A model generated the notes under the pieces. That model had not been told where the DNA came from and searched no databases. It was given only the letters and a program-made list of their open reading frames with translations. The position numbers and the translations under genes are program-made. Below are positions 1 to 6,212 of a stretch of DNA of 10,459 nt, in pieces (positions within the stretch are counted from its first letter, which is position 1; each line of letters begins with the position of its first letter). The stretch spans positions 1 to 10,459 of the forward strand of contig NZ_CALIIS010000131.1 in NCBI RefSeq assembly GCF_938017705.1, given 5' to 3'. The DNA is from an uncultured Campylobacter sp. Lineage in GTDB: Bacteria; Campylobacterota; Campylobacteria; Campylobacterales; Campylobacteraceae.

Positions 1-263
1 TGAGGGAAAGACAACGCAGTAGGTACTCCTGTATCGCGCGCGCCATCGGGGGTAGGACTTACGCATGGAAAATGTATACACAGGAAAGAGACGTATAATA
101 AAATAAAAAAGGCGGAACGCAAGGCAGCGGCAGCGAAAAATCCACTCATCGTAATGTCGCGCAAAAGCTCATAACAGGCCCAAATGATCAGGTAGCAGCA
201 GATCGATAAAACGCTAGAGGTTATGCCGCGAAATTTTATAGCGCTTAAAGTATCGCGCTTCAT
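1..263 (-). CDS. Unrecognised small membrane protein, 5' part only (gene runs off the left edge)
   Basis: An open frame starts at an ATG at 263-261 and stays open for 87 codons to the window edge, so the end is unseen. The start is MKRDTLSAIKF. Two hydrophobic stretches follow, at about residues 14-35 and 43-65, each long enough to span the membrane and separated by a short charged turn (ELLRD). After about residue 68 the sequence changes to a polar, Pro/Gly-rich stretch (CVSPTPDGARDTGVPT). That stretch comes from more G+C-rich DNA, so it may be a different domain, or the true gene may be damaged there. A weak ribosome binding site (AAAGG) lies eight bases upstream, with a TATAAT hexamer further up. 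I do not recognise the family. It could be a small inner-membrane protein, or a spurious frame. The long open frame with two well-formed helices makes me favour a real gene. Confidence 0.4.
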   Translation of the reverse strand, partial: MKRDTLSAIKFRGITSSVLSICCYLIIWACYELLRDITMSGFFAAAALRSAFFILLYVSFLCIHFPCVSPTPDGARDTGVPTALSFP

Positions 264-594
264 TTTTTGCCTTTGGATTTTAAAATTTATAGCGGATTAT
301 ACTTGCGGGGTTTGAAATTTAGATAAATTTTAGGGCGCGAGTGGAATTTTGAATAGAGCAAAATTTGAATTAAATTTAATCTTTTGATTTTGAACGAGGA
401 TTGTTTTAGGCGAATAGGCAATAGAAGCTGAATTTTAAAAATATGCTAGCATTTATGAAAAAGTGAGCATTCAAGCTAAAATTGAAATTTTGCCAGGAAG
501 GCTTATCGTATCATAATGCGCAAATCGCGACGAGTTAAAAGCGCAGCCTACGCGCAGCAACTACAAAGTTCGCGAAAGTCCTCACATGGCGTAA
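264..594. other. Non-coding spacer, no gene seen
   Basis: No convincing coding frame covers this stretch. A forward frame from 516 starts in the spacer and runs over the end of the DUF4198 gene; its product is Ser/Phe-rich with no family signature, so I treat it as a shadow. The spacer is AT-rich with several AAATTT words. It holds the probable promoter of the left-edge membrane protein gene, and it is bounded on the right by the 26-base palindrome at 595-620. Confidence 0.6.
296..301 (-). promoter_or_regulatory. Possible -10 box for the left-edge membrane protein gene
   Basis: The minus strand reads TATAAT at 301-296, 32 bases upstream of the ATG at 263. No good -35 hexamer is present at 16-18 bp. 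That is common for housekeeping promoters of this bacterial group, which rely mainly on the -10 box and AT-rich upstream DNA. The support is one perfect hexamer in a sensible position, in AT-rich DNA where chance matches are frequent. Confidence 0.35.
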
Positions 595-620
595 TCCGGC
601 TTTTAAATTTAAAAGCCGGA
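595..620 (-). terminator. Perfect 26-base palindrome after the DUF4198 gene; possible terminator
   Basis: The left half, TCCGGCTTTTAAA, is followed directly by its exact reverse complement, so the DNA is a 13+13 bp perfect palindrome. In RNA it would fold as a stem with GCCGG at the base. It starts 24 bases past the stop of the DUF4198 gene, where a terminator is expected. No run of U follows on the minus strand, so it is not a textbook intrinsic terminator. A symmetric protein-binding site, or a hairpin that protects the mRNA 3' end, are alternatives. Confidence 0.4.
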
Positions 621-643
621 GTAAAATTTAGAGCAAATTTTAA

Positions 644-1390
644 CTATTTTACCTCAAAAGCAAAGGACGCGATGATCGTCTCTTCGTCGCATTTCTTTGG
701 ATCCGAAAATGCGAGTTTATTTCTTGCTTTTAGTATCCAAGGACCCGGCTTTAGCGCCATTACCTCGATTTCGCCCTTATCGTCGGTCATACCATAAAAT
801 GCGCTCATATCTTCCAAAAATCCATCCGGCGCACCTTCAACCGCGGCATTTGCAAGCGGCTTGCCTTCAAATAGCACTTTAATTTTAAACGGCTTATTGG
901 CTTTGAAATTTACCGGATTTTCTAAAGGTACGAGCTCGAGTCGCTCGCCCACGGGCTTAGTTATGAGATCGCCTGCTTGTGTGTTGATTACGCCCTTTGC
1001 GAGCATAGTGGCGCGACGGCAAAATTTAGCGTTTTTGATCGTATCTTTCGTGCCGCCCATATGCCATTTGCCGCTTTTATCCTCGGTCCAAAAGGTCGGT
1101 TTATATTGCCCGGTAATGATATAGACGCCTTCCGGCTGCTTTTCGCCTTCAAATTTATAGTTCTCGCTCGTGCGCTTTAGCTCGATTTTTTTACCGTTTT
1201 TATCTATGACTACGGGGATTTCAAAATTATTCTCCCTCTGCTTATCGATCGGCTCGCACGTCGCAAATCCGTCACCAAAGCCGATTTGAACTCTTAGCTT
1301 GTCATCGTTTTGTCCTGCTAGCCAAAAATCATGTGCGCCGGCTACACTAAACGCACCTAAAACCGCTAATACGGCTAAACTTCTTTTCAT
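644..1390 (-). CDS. Exported DUF4198-family protein, probable periplasmic metal-uptake accessory
   Basis: The 248-residue product begins with a classic signal peptide: MKR, a hydrophobic core, then AGA, with predicted cleavage before H20. The mature protein would start HDFWLAG. A motif of this kind, with His first or nearly first, is typical of the DUF4198 family (PF10670), which includes the NikK-type accessory proteins of nickel and cobalt uptake. The N-terminal amine and imidazole of H20 are therefore possible metal ligands. The C-terminal third has beta-sandwich character (residues about 160-248: KPFKIKVLFEGKPLANAAV, later DDKGEIEV and LKPGPWILKA). Three cysteines are present (FATCEP, KFCRRA, KKCDEE). 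The start has a strong ribosome binding site, AAAGGAT at 1402-1396. The gene follows the receptor gene by 27 bases and probably shares its Fur-controlled promoter. The family assignment is fairly secure; the substrate is inference, and iron, nickel or a chelate are all possible. Confidence 0.8.
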   Translation of the reverse strand: MKRSLAVLAVLGAFSVAGAHDFWLAGQNDDKLRVQIGFGDGFATCEPIDKQRENNFEIPVVIDKNGKKIELKRTSENYKFEGEKQPEGVYIITGQYKPTFWTEDKSGKWHMGGTKDTIKNAKFCRRATMLAKGVINTQAGDLITKPVGERLELVPLENPVNFKANKPFKIKVLFEGKPLANAAVEGAPDGFLEDMSAFYGMTDDKGEIEVMALKPGPWILKARNKLAFSDPKKCDEETIIASFAFEVK

Positions 1391-1417
1391 TTTATATCCT
1401 TTCAGGGTTGATTGATT

Positions 1418-3004
1418 TTAAAAACTATATCTGACGCCAAGACCGAAAGTCCTGCCTTTGCCATAGGTGACTAAGACATTACTCGCTCTGTCGCGTATGT
1501 GCGAGAAATACTCTTTGTCGGTCAAATTTTTAACGTAAAAATACACGTCAAAGCCATCTTTTAGGTAGCCTACTTTTGCATCCGCCGTAAAATAGCTCTT
1601 TTGGGCTAGCTTATTTTGAGCATCGAAGTAGGTCTTGCCTATCATATTTCCGTCCAGTCTTGTATAAATTCCCATCGGAGCGTAGTATGACGCGCCCAAA
1701 GAGAGCTTATACTCGGGGTTTTTCTCGATTTTATTACCTTTATTATTCGTGCCGTCTTTGTTGATGTAATCTCCGTATTTGGTCTTTAGCAGACTCGCGG
1801 CTAAATTTATATCAAGCTCCTTGCTCGCTTTTGCGACGCCTTCAAATTCCACGCCCATAGATTTTGACTTATCGGCGTTTGCGGTCGAGTAGATGTTGGG
1901 ATTATTGGGGTCGGTGTAAAATATATGTGTGCCCTTGATGTCCATATAAAATAACGCGGTAGAAAATCTAAAGCTTTCATACGAACCCTTTACGCCGATC
2001 TCGTAATCATCGCTCGTCTGTGCATCAAATTTATTATCCTCTCTGCTGCCGCCGGTGGTGTAAAAATTAAAGCCACCGGCTAGATAGCCCTTCGAATACA
2101 TCGCATAAATATTTAGCTCGTCGGTGATATCGTATCCAAGTGCGATTTTTGGCAAAAACGTCCTAAATGTCGCTTTTTCGTCCATCGAAAACGCGGGCGC
2201 ACCGGGATTGTGTCCCAGCTCGTATGAAAAGTAATCGACCTTTGTGTGTTTTCTGATCTGCTGATACCTGCCGCCAAGCGTAGCATCAAATTTGCTCGTG
2301 ATCGGATAGATGATCTGACCGAATACCGATGCCGTCTGCGCGCGATTGACCGAAGGCCAATCCTCGACTATCGTCCTACCGCCGCCGCCGTATTGGTCGC
2401 CTATCGGGCCGAAGACTTGCTTTTCGTTTTCGTAATAAAGTCCACCAACCCATTTGAAGCTTTGCTCGTCTACGCTACTAAATCTAAGCTCCTCGGAGAA
2501 GGTATCATTTTTAGAATTTAAAAATGTAATTAGCCCGTAGTGATCGGGGTCGAGATAGGTTATTTTACTACCGAAATCCTCGTCGTAAAGCCCGCCTTTT
2601 TTGGCTCTACGAAAGGTCGTAGCCGAGGTCGCGTCAAATTTGTCAAATTCATATTTTAGATCTAACGCTCCCGAGCTAGAGGTTTGCTTTACGCGGGCGG
2701 GAGTTTCTAAGTTTATATGCTTGGCTTCGCTTTTTGAGATATTGCCAAACCTCGATTTTGGGATAAAAAGCTCGTCGAGCGAGTTGTCCTGGCGGTGAAA
2801 AAGATCGCCGTAAATTTTAACCGTAAAACGATCGGTCGGCGCTACTTTTAAATTTAAGCCGAAATTGTAATTTTTCTTGTCGTTGGCTTTATCGCCGTTT
2901 AGATCGTTTATGATCCAGCCGTCCTCTTTGGACGCCGAGCCGTTTAAGCCTAGAAATAGTTTATCATCAATCAGCGCGCCGCTGGTTTCAAAAAGACCTA
3001 GCAT
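1418..3004 (-). pseudogene. TonB receptor fragment: intact beta-barrel piece
   Basis: This 528-residue frame is in the same phase as the plug piece and follows it after the TAA and five codons (GSHKY). Its first ATG, at 3004-3002, is internal to the ancestral gene, has no clear ribosome binding site, and so is probably not a real start. The sequence is rich in alternating amphipathic strands with aromatic girdles, as in 22-strand receptor barrels. YSKGYLAGGFN, YEIGVKGSYES, GVEFEGVA and VKNLTDKEYF are typical motifs of the C-terminal half. It ends GLGVRYSF with a terminal Phe, the outer-membrane assembly signal. No further frameshift or stop is present in 1.6 kb, which argues for recent inactivation. 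Confidence 0.75.
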
Positions 3005-3019
3005 GTATTTGTGCGAGCC

Positions 3020-3382
3020 TTATTCGGCGCCGACGCTGCCGCTCCACTCGTTAGTTGGTTCTTTTAAAACGATATTAATGATGCCGCCGATTGAGTCTTT
3101 GCCATAGATCGCACTGCTAGGACCTCGCAAAACCTCGACGTGATCAATATTTGTAACGGGGATATAGGCTGCGTCTTTGTTGCTTTGTGCTACGCCGCCG
3201 ACATAGACCGTAACGGGGTTAGAACTCGTATATATCGAAGGATTGAGTCCTCTAGTACTGATGCCCTCGTACATCCCGCCCACACCGGTAATGTTTGGCA
3301 TAGTTTTTACCAGCTCCTCGACGTTTTTGACTTCTCGTTCTTGTAGCTCAGTATCACTTACGACGCTGATACTTTGTGGCAC
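3020..3382 (-). pseudogene. TonB receptor fragment: plug domain piece
   Basis: This is the open part of the disrupted receptor between the second frameshift and the in-frame stop. The same frame extends upstream through TonB-box-like EVEVTANK to about 3440; the GTG at 3382-3380 is only the first start-like codon in it. The 120 residues form most of a plug domain. PQSISVVSDTEL and EELVKTMPNITGV are the early plug strands, STRGLNPSIY is the central segment, VYVGGVAQ follows, and VEVLRGPSSAIYGKDSIGG plus INIVLKEP is the conserved plug signature. It ends GSVGAE followed by TAA, at the point where the first barrel strand would begin. A product made from this piece alone could not form a channel. 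Confidence 0.75.
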
Positions 3383-3569
3383 ATCCTTTAAATTTTCACT
3401 TATTTTGTTTGCGGTAACTTCTACTTCGCCGAGATTTACGCTTTGCTTATTTGCTCGTCGGCTATGGCTGGATTTGCGGCGCTCAATAAAAGTAGGGCGG
3501 CTGCAGCTTCAGAGAGAGAGTAAAAACTTTCAAAATTTAACTCCTAAAATCTGATAAAATTTTCGCGTT

Positions 3570-3598
3570 ATTATATCAGATGAGATAATCATTGTCAA
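3570..3598 (-). promoter_or_regulatory. Consensus sigma-70 promoter of the receptor-DUF4198 operon
   Basis: The minus strand reads TTGACA at 3598-3593, a 17-base spacer, and TATAAT at 3575-3570. Both hexamers match consensus perfectly at the best spacing. Transcription should start near 3563, giving a leader of about 30 bases before the TTG start at 3533, with AGGAG at 3545-3541 between them. A promoter this strong is consistent with one that must be held off by a repressor, and a Fur-like operator lies on it. Confidence 0.8.
3583..3597. promoter_or_regulatory. Fur box overlapping the receptor promoter
   Basis: The plus strand reads AGATAATCATTGTCA. Against the 7-1-7 Fur consensus TGATAATnATTATCA it differs at only two of the 14 defined positions. 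It lies on the -35 hexamer and the adjoining spacer, so bound Fur would block RNA polymerase. By established knowledge of Fur, iron-loaded repressor would shut off the receptor-DUF4198 operon when iron is plentiful. I infer that this operon serves iron or a Fur-coupled metal, not nickel alone. Confidence 0.7.
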
Positions 3599-4179
3599 TA
3601 CTACTACAATATTAAATTAATGTAGAATATAAGTATGATTTATATTGAATTTAATGTTGCAAATTTAGATACAAAATAGGGCAATACAATAAGCTTATTA
3701 GAATTTAAACAAATACGTTTATAAAATTTATGGAAATGATGCAAAATTAATAAAATCAAAAAATTCATTTTTTTAAATCGCTTACTACATAGAAATCATT
3801 AATATGAAAATATATATCAGTAGTTCATCGTTTTTCAATTTTTTGGAGCAAAAGCACTATAATTCTAGGTATTTTATATTGAAAACTATAATTTTCAAGT
3901 AAAAATTCAATACAAAATTCACATATAATTATACGAATAATTTCATGTATTTTTGACGCATTTGGTGTTTTTATCAATGGTTTTTATTAGAAGAATTTTT
4001 ACATAAATCTATATTCAATAATTTATCTGTGACTTCAAATGAAATCAGCAGGACGACGTGTTTTTTGTAAGAACTAAAATAGATAAATATCCGAATTAGG
4101 CGGAAATGAAATTTTACTTATGTGAATAGTTTAAAATTTGAAATATGGGAAGTTTATTGCGCCTAGAAAACGCCCTCTT
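3599..4179. other. AT-rich non-coding block between hypA and the receptor operon
   Basis: Sampled 60-base rows hold only about 15-20 percent G+C, against roughly 40-55 percent in the surrounding genes. No frame is longer than a few dozen codons. One 14-codon frame (MIYIEFNVANLDTK, from about 3654 plus) is too short to support. Several TATAAT hexamers lie on the plus strand (for example 3858, 3887, 3924), but such matches are expected by chance here. The block holds the upstream DNA of the Fur-controlled promoter on its left and the end of the hyp cluster on its right. It could be the scar of an insertion, a decayed gene, or a binding platform for a nucleoid protein. Confidence 0.6.
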
Positions 4180-4737
4180 TTATTCAATAACCAGGCGCAT
4201 TAGATACATATCTTCGCCGTCGATTACGCTGATTTCGGAGCTTTTGCAGCGCGGGCAAGAAAAGTCGTTCTGCGCCAAATCTCCGCTAAAACCGCAGTTT
4301 TTGCATTTTACGACGATTTCTTGGGTATGGATGATGAGATCCGCATTTTCGCAGACGGTGCCTGCGCGAAAGACTTCATAGCAGTTTTGCAGATAATGCG
4401 CCTCCACGCCGCTTAGTCGCCCTATTTTTACGTGCAGTTCCCTTATCTGCGGACTTTTTAAAGCAAATGTATCGTAAAACGCCTGCAGATTTGCATCTAA
4501 ATTTTTATAAAAATCGTCGTTTTTGCCATTCGAGTCCGTGTCCGCAATGTTCGTATTTTCGGTATTCTCGGTGCCCATGCCAGTATTCGCGGAATTCGTA
4601 TTTTCATTGGCGGTATCGGCGATGTCGCAACGATTTTTATCGCCCTGCTCGGCTGCGCCTTTTTTCTTTGCTTTTTCGGCGTTTAGCGCCTTTTCACATA
4701 GCGCCACAAGATCCGCTACGATCGATAGTTCATGCAT
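4180..4737 (-). CDS. hypA: HypA, nickel metallochaperone for [NiFe]-hydrogenase, with a large internal insertion
   Basis: HypA hands nickel, with HypB, to the hydrogenase large subunit. The start MHELS supplies the conserved nickel site (Met1 amine, His2, Glu3). The zinc site is CKNC (Cys145, Cys148) and CPRC (Cys161, Cys164). IRELHVKIGRLSGVEAHYLQNCYEVFRAG (residues 98-126) is the core strand and second helix. The protein has 185 residues, while HypA is usually about 113-120. The excess lies between the first helix and the core strand, roughly residues 25-95. Most of it (about 28-74) is low-complexity, rich in Asn, Thr, Ala, Asp and Glu, with small repeats (TENTENTN; IADTAN and IADTDSN). A shorter Tyr/Phe-containing part (DFYKNLDANLQAFYDTF) follows. 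Frame and codon use continue through the insert. The start is preceded by AGAGGGA four bases upstream. It is the last hyp gene, 108 bases after hypE. Confidence 0.93.
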   Translation of the reverse strand: MHELSIVADLVALCEKALNAEKAKKKGAAEQGDKNRCDIADTANENTNSANTGMGTENTENTNIADTDSNGKNDDFYKNLDANLQAFYDTFALKSPQIRELHVKIGRLSGVEAHYLQNCYEVFRAGTVCENADLIIHTQEIVVKCKNCGFSGDLAQNDFSCPRCKSSEISVIDGEDMYLMRLVIE

Positions 4738-4822
4738 TTTTCCCTCTAAATTTTACGGTCGCGCCGTATTTTATACGAAATTTCGTTGTAAATTTAAAAC
4801 GTGCTCTGAAATTTAGGCTTAA

Positions 4823-4854
4823 ATTTGCTAAATTTGCACGCAAATTTAGCAAAT
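4823..4854 (-). terminator. Perfect 15-bp hairpin over the hypE stop codon, between hypE and hypA
   Basis: The arm ATTTGCTAAATTTGC at 4823-4837 is the exact reverse complement of 4840-4854, leaving two bases between. On the transcribed strand the hairpin covers the last two hypE codons, its TAA stop (4848-4846) and the following bases. No U run follows on the hypA side, so full termination is doubtful. Attenuation, an RNA processing site that uncouples hypA from hypE, or mRNA protection fit as well. The symmetric DNA could also bind a dimeric protein. Confidence 0.5.
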
Positions 4855-6033
4855 CCTCGGCAGCAGTTCGCCTTTCGGAAGCTCCAGAAATCGCTGCGAG
4901 CCGTAAGCGTTTTGCAAAATCACTCGCCCTTTTGCCGCATACGGAGCTTGAAATTGCCCCGCCCTATTTTCTGATACCGCGCCCGCGTCGCTCGCGCCCA
5001 TAGATTCATCCCGCGTGCCAAGTTTAGGCATTAAAGTGCCCTTAAATTCGCCTTTGTCGCGCCCTATTTCGCGTACTTCGCCGATGATTGCGGCGTTCGC
5101 GTTAAATTCGCGCAGTATCTCAAGCGCCCGATCCGCCTCGGCGTCATCTTCTACGATCGCCACGAAAGTTCCTTCGTTTGCGAGCTCGTACGGCTCAAAG
5201 CCCAGCAGCTCGCACACGCCAACTACTTCGTCGCTGATTTTGATATCCTCTTCACGCACTAAAAATTCAAGCCCGCTAGAGCTTGCAAATTCGTTCAAAA
5301 CCGCGCTGAGCCCGCCGCGCGTCGCATCTCGCATCGCTTGGATCTTTACGCCTTGCAAGATCAGCTTTTCTACCGCAGCGCAAAGCGGTTTGCAGTCGCT
5401 TTGTAGCTCGCTGCTTAGCGCGATTTCGTCGCGCGCCGCGAGTATCACCGCCCCGTGCCGCCCGATATCGCCGCTAAGCAGGATTTTTGCGCCCACTTTG
5501 ATGTTTTGCACGCGCGCAGGTCGCAAAACACGGCCGATGCCGCTAGTGTTGATGAAAATTTTATCGCATTTGCCGCGCGGCACAACCTTTGTGTCGCCGC
5601 AAACGATACGAACGCCACAGCTTAGCGCGGTGCTCGCCATCGAGTCCAGGATGCGTCGCAGCTCGCTTAAGCTAAGCCCCTCTTCGATGATGAGCGCGCA
5701 GCTTAAAAACAGTGGCTTTGCGCCTACCATCGCAAGGTCGTTGACGGTGCCGCAAACGGCGATCTTGCCGATGTCGCCGCCGTTAAAAAACAGCGGCGTG
5801 ACGACGAAACTGTCGGTGCTGAAAGCTAGCTCGCCGCCGAAACTAGCCGCTGAATTCATAGCAGAACTCGGCGCCGTGCGGTCAAAACTCGCCCCGGCGT
5901 TTAAATTTAGTATCGCGCTATCGTTGTTCGCGCGCAAAATTTCATTGTCAAACGCCGCAAAGATCGTCTCGTTGATGAGCCTATTCATCTCCTCACCGCC
6001 GCCGCCGTGGCTTAAAAGTATAGTTTCGTTCAA
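4846..6033 (-). CDS. hypE: HypE, carbamoyl-dehydratase that forms the cyanide ligand of [NiFe]-hydrogenase
   Basis: HypE receives a carbamoyl group from HypF on its C-terminal Cys and dehydrates it with ATP to thiocyanate, the source of the Fe-CN ligands. The protein ends LPRIC, giving the required terminal Cys. Family motifs in order, numbered from the start chosen here: LSHGGGGEE near residue 7, STDSFVVTPLFF at 72-83, GDIGKIAVCGTVNDLAM at 86-102, GDTKVV at 146, SGDIGRHG at 187, MRDATRGGL at 234, CELLGFEPYELANEG at 274-288. I chose TTG at 6033-6031, because AAAAGGA sits five bases upstream and MNETILLSHGGGG matches the family N-terminus. The GTG at 6048 adds only MKRKN and has no clear binding site. 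The length of 395 exceeds the usual 330-340. The excess is a Ser/Ala-rich insert at about 45-67 and a second one at about 336-367 before the C-terminal strands. Confidence 0.93.
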   Translation of the reverse strand: MNETILLSHGGGGEEMNRLINETIFAAFDNEILRANNDSAILNLNAGASFDRTAPSSAMNSAASFGGELAFSTDSFVVTPLFFNGGDIGKIAVCGTVNDLAMVGAKPLFLSCALIIEEGLSLSELRRILDSMASTALSCGVRIVCGDTKVVPRGKCDKIFINTSGIGRVLRPARVQNIKVGAKILLSGDIGRHGAVILAARDEIALSSELQSDCKPLCAAVEKLILQGVKIQAMRDATRGGLSAVLNEFASSSGLEFLVREEDIKISDEVVGVCELLGFEPYELANEGTFVAIVEDDAEADRALEILREFNANAAIIGEVREIGRDKGEFKGTLMPKLGTRDESMGASDAGAVSENRAGQFQAPYAAKGRVILQNAYGSQRFLELPKGELLPRIC

Positions 6034-6212
6034 ATTTTTCCTTTTCACTCGGTTTTAAATTTATAAGCCCGTATTTTTGCAGCCGAACAAGCCGTGCCGC
6101 TACGGTGCCGCGCAAAATTTCAAATTAAATTTTAGCGCGACGTTTTGCTTCGGTTAAAATTTAAAGCATGACTTGTTTTAAAATTTCCGCTCTGCGATAC
6201 CGCGCACAAAAT

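Larger units (their letters stand above)
1418..3533 (-). pseudogene. TonB-dependent outer-membrane receptor, disrupted by two frameshifts and one stop
   Basis: Joined across three lesions the locus would encode about 704 residues, the usual size for a TonB-dependent receptor that imports a siderophore or other metal chelate with energy from TonB-ExbB-ExbD. Translation would start at TTG 3533-3531, seven bases after AGGAG (3545-3541). Reading then meets: (1) a frameshift at the CTCTCTCTCT tract, 3520-3511, where loss of one CT or gain of one base is needed to enter the frame of a signal-peptide core (EAAAALLLLSAANPAIA); (2) a one-base frameshift at the AAA of 3444-3442, where an added A gives ISKSVNLGEVEVTA, including a TonB-box-like EVEVTA; (3) an in-frame TAA at 3022-3020 (GAE-stop-GSHKYM), one base away from a Tyr codon. 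Everything after the stop is intact. The gene shares an operon with the DUF4198 gene. A sequencing error at one site is possible, but three are less likely. The substrate is not readable from the sequence. Confidence 0.8.

Noticed and set aside
3603..3640. Possible NikR-type site (TATTAAA ... AATATAA) upstream of the receptor promoter
   Set aside because: Only about five of seven matches per half-site in very AT-rich DNA, with doubtful spacing; the Fur box is a far better match.
3858..3929. Three TATAAT hexamers on the plus strand
   Set aside because: Expected by chance at this base composition; no gene lies downstream in that direction.
4158..4199. Possible terminator after hypA
   Set aside because: A 7-bp stem (TGCGCCT with AGGCGCA) with a 28-base loop and no U run; too weak to call.
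5015..6058. A 347-codon forward reading frame opposite hypE
   Set aside because: It mirrors hypE in the opposite strand; the product is Ser/Pro/Lys-rich with no family motifs, while hypE has full conserved motifs.
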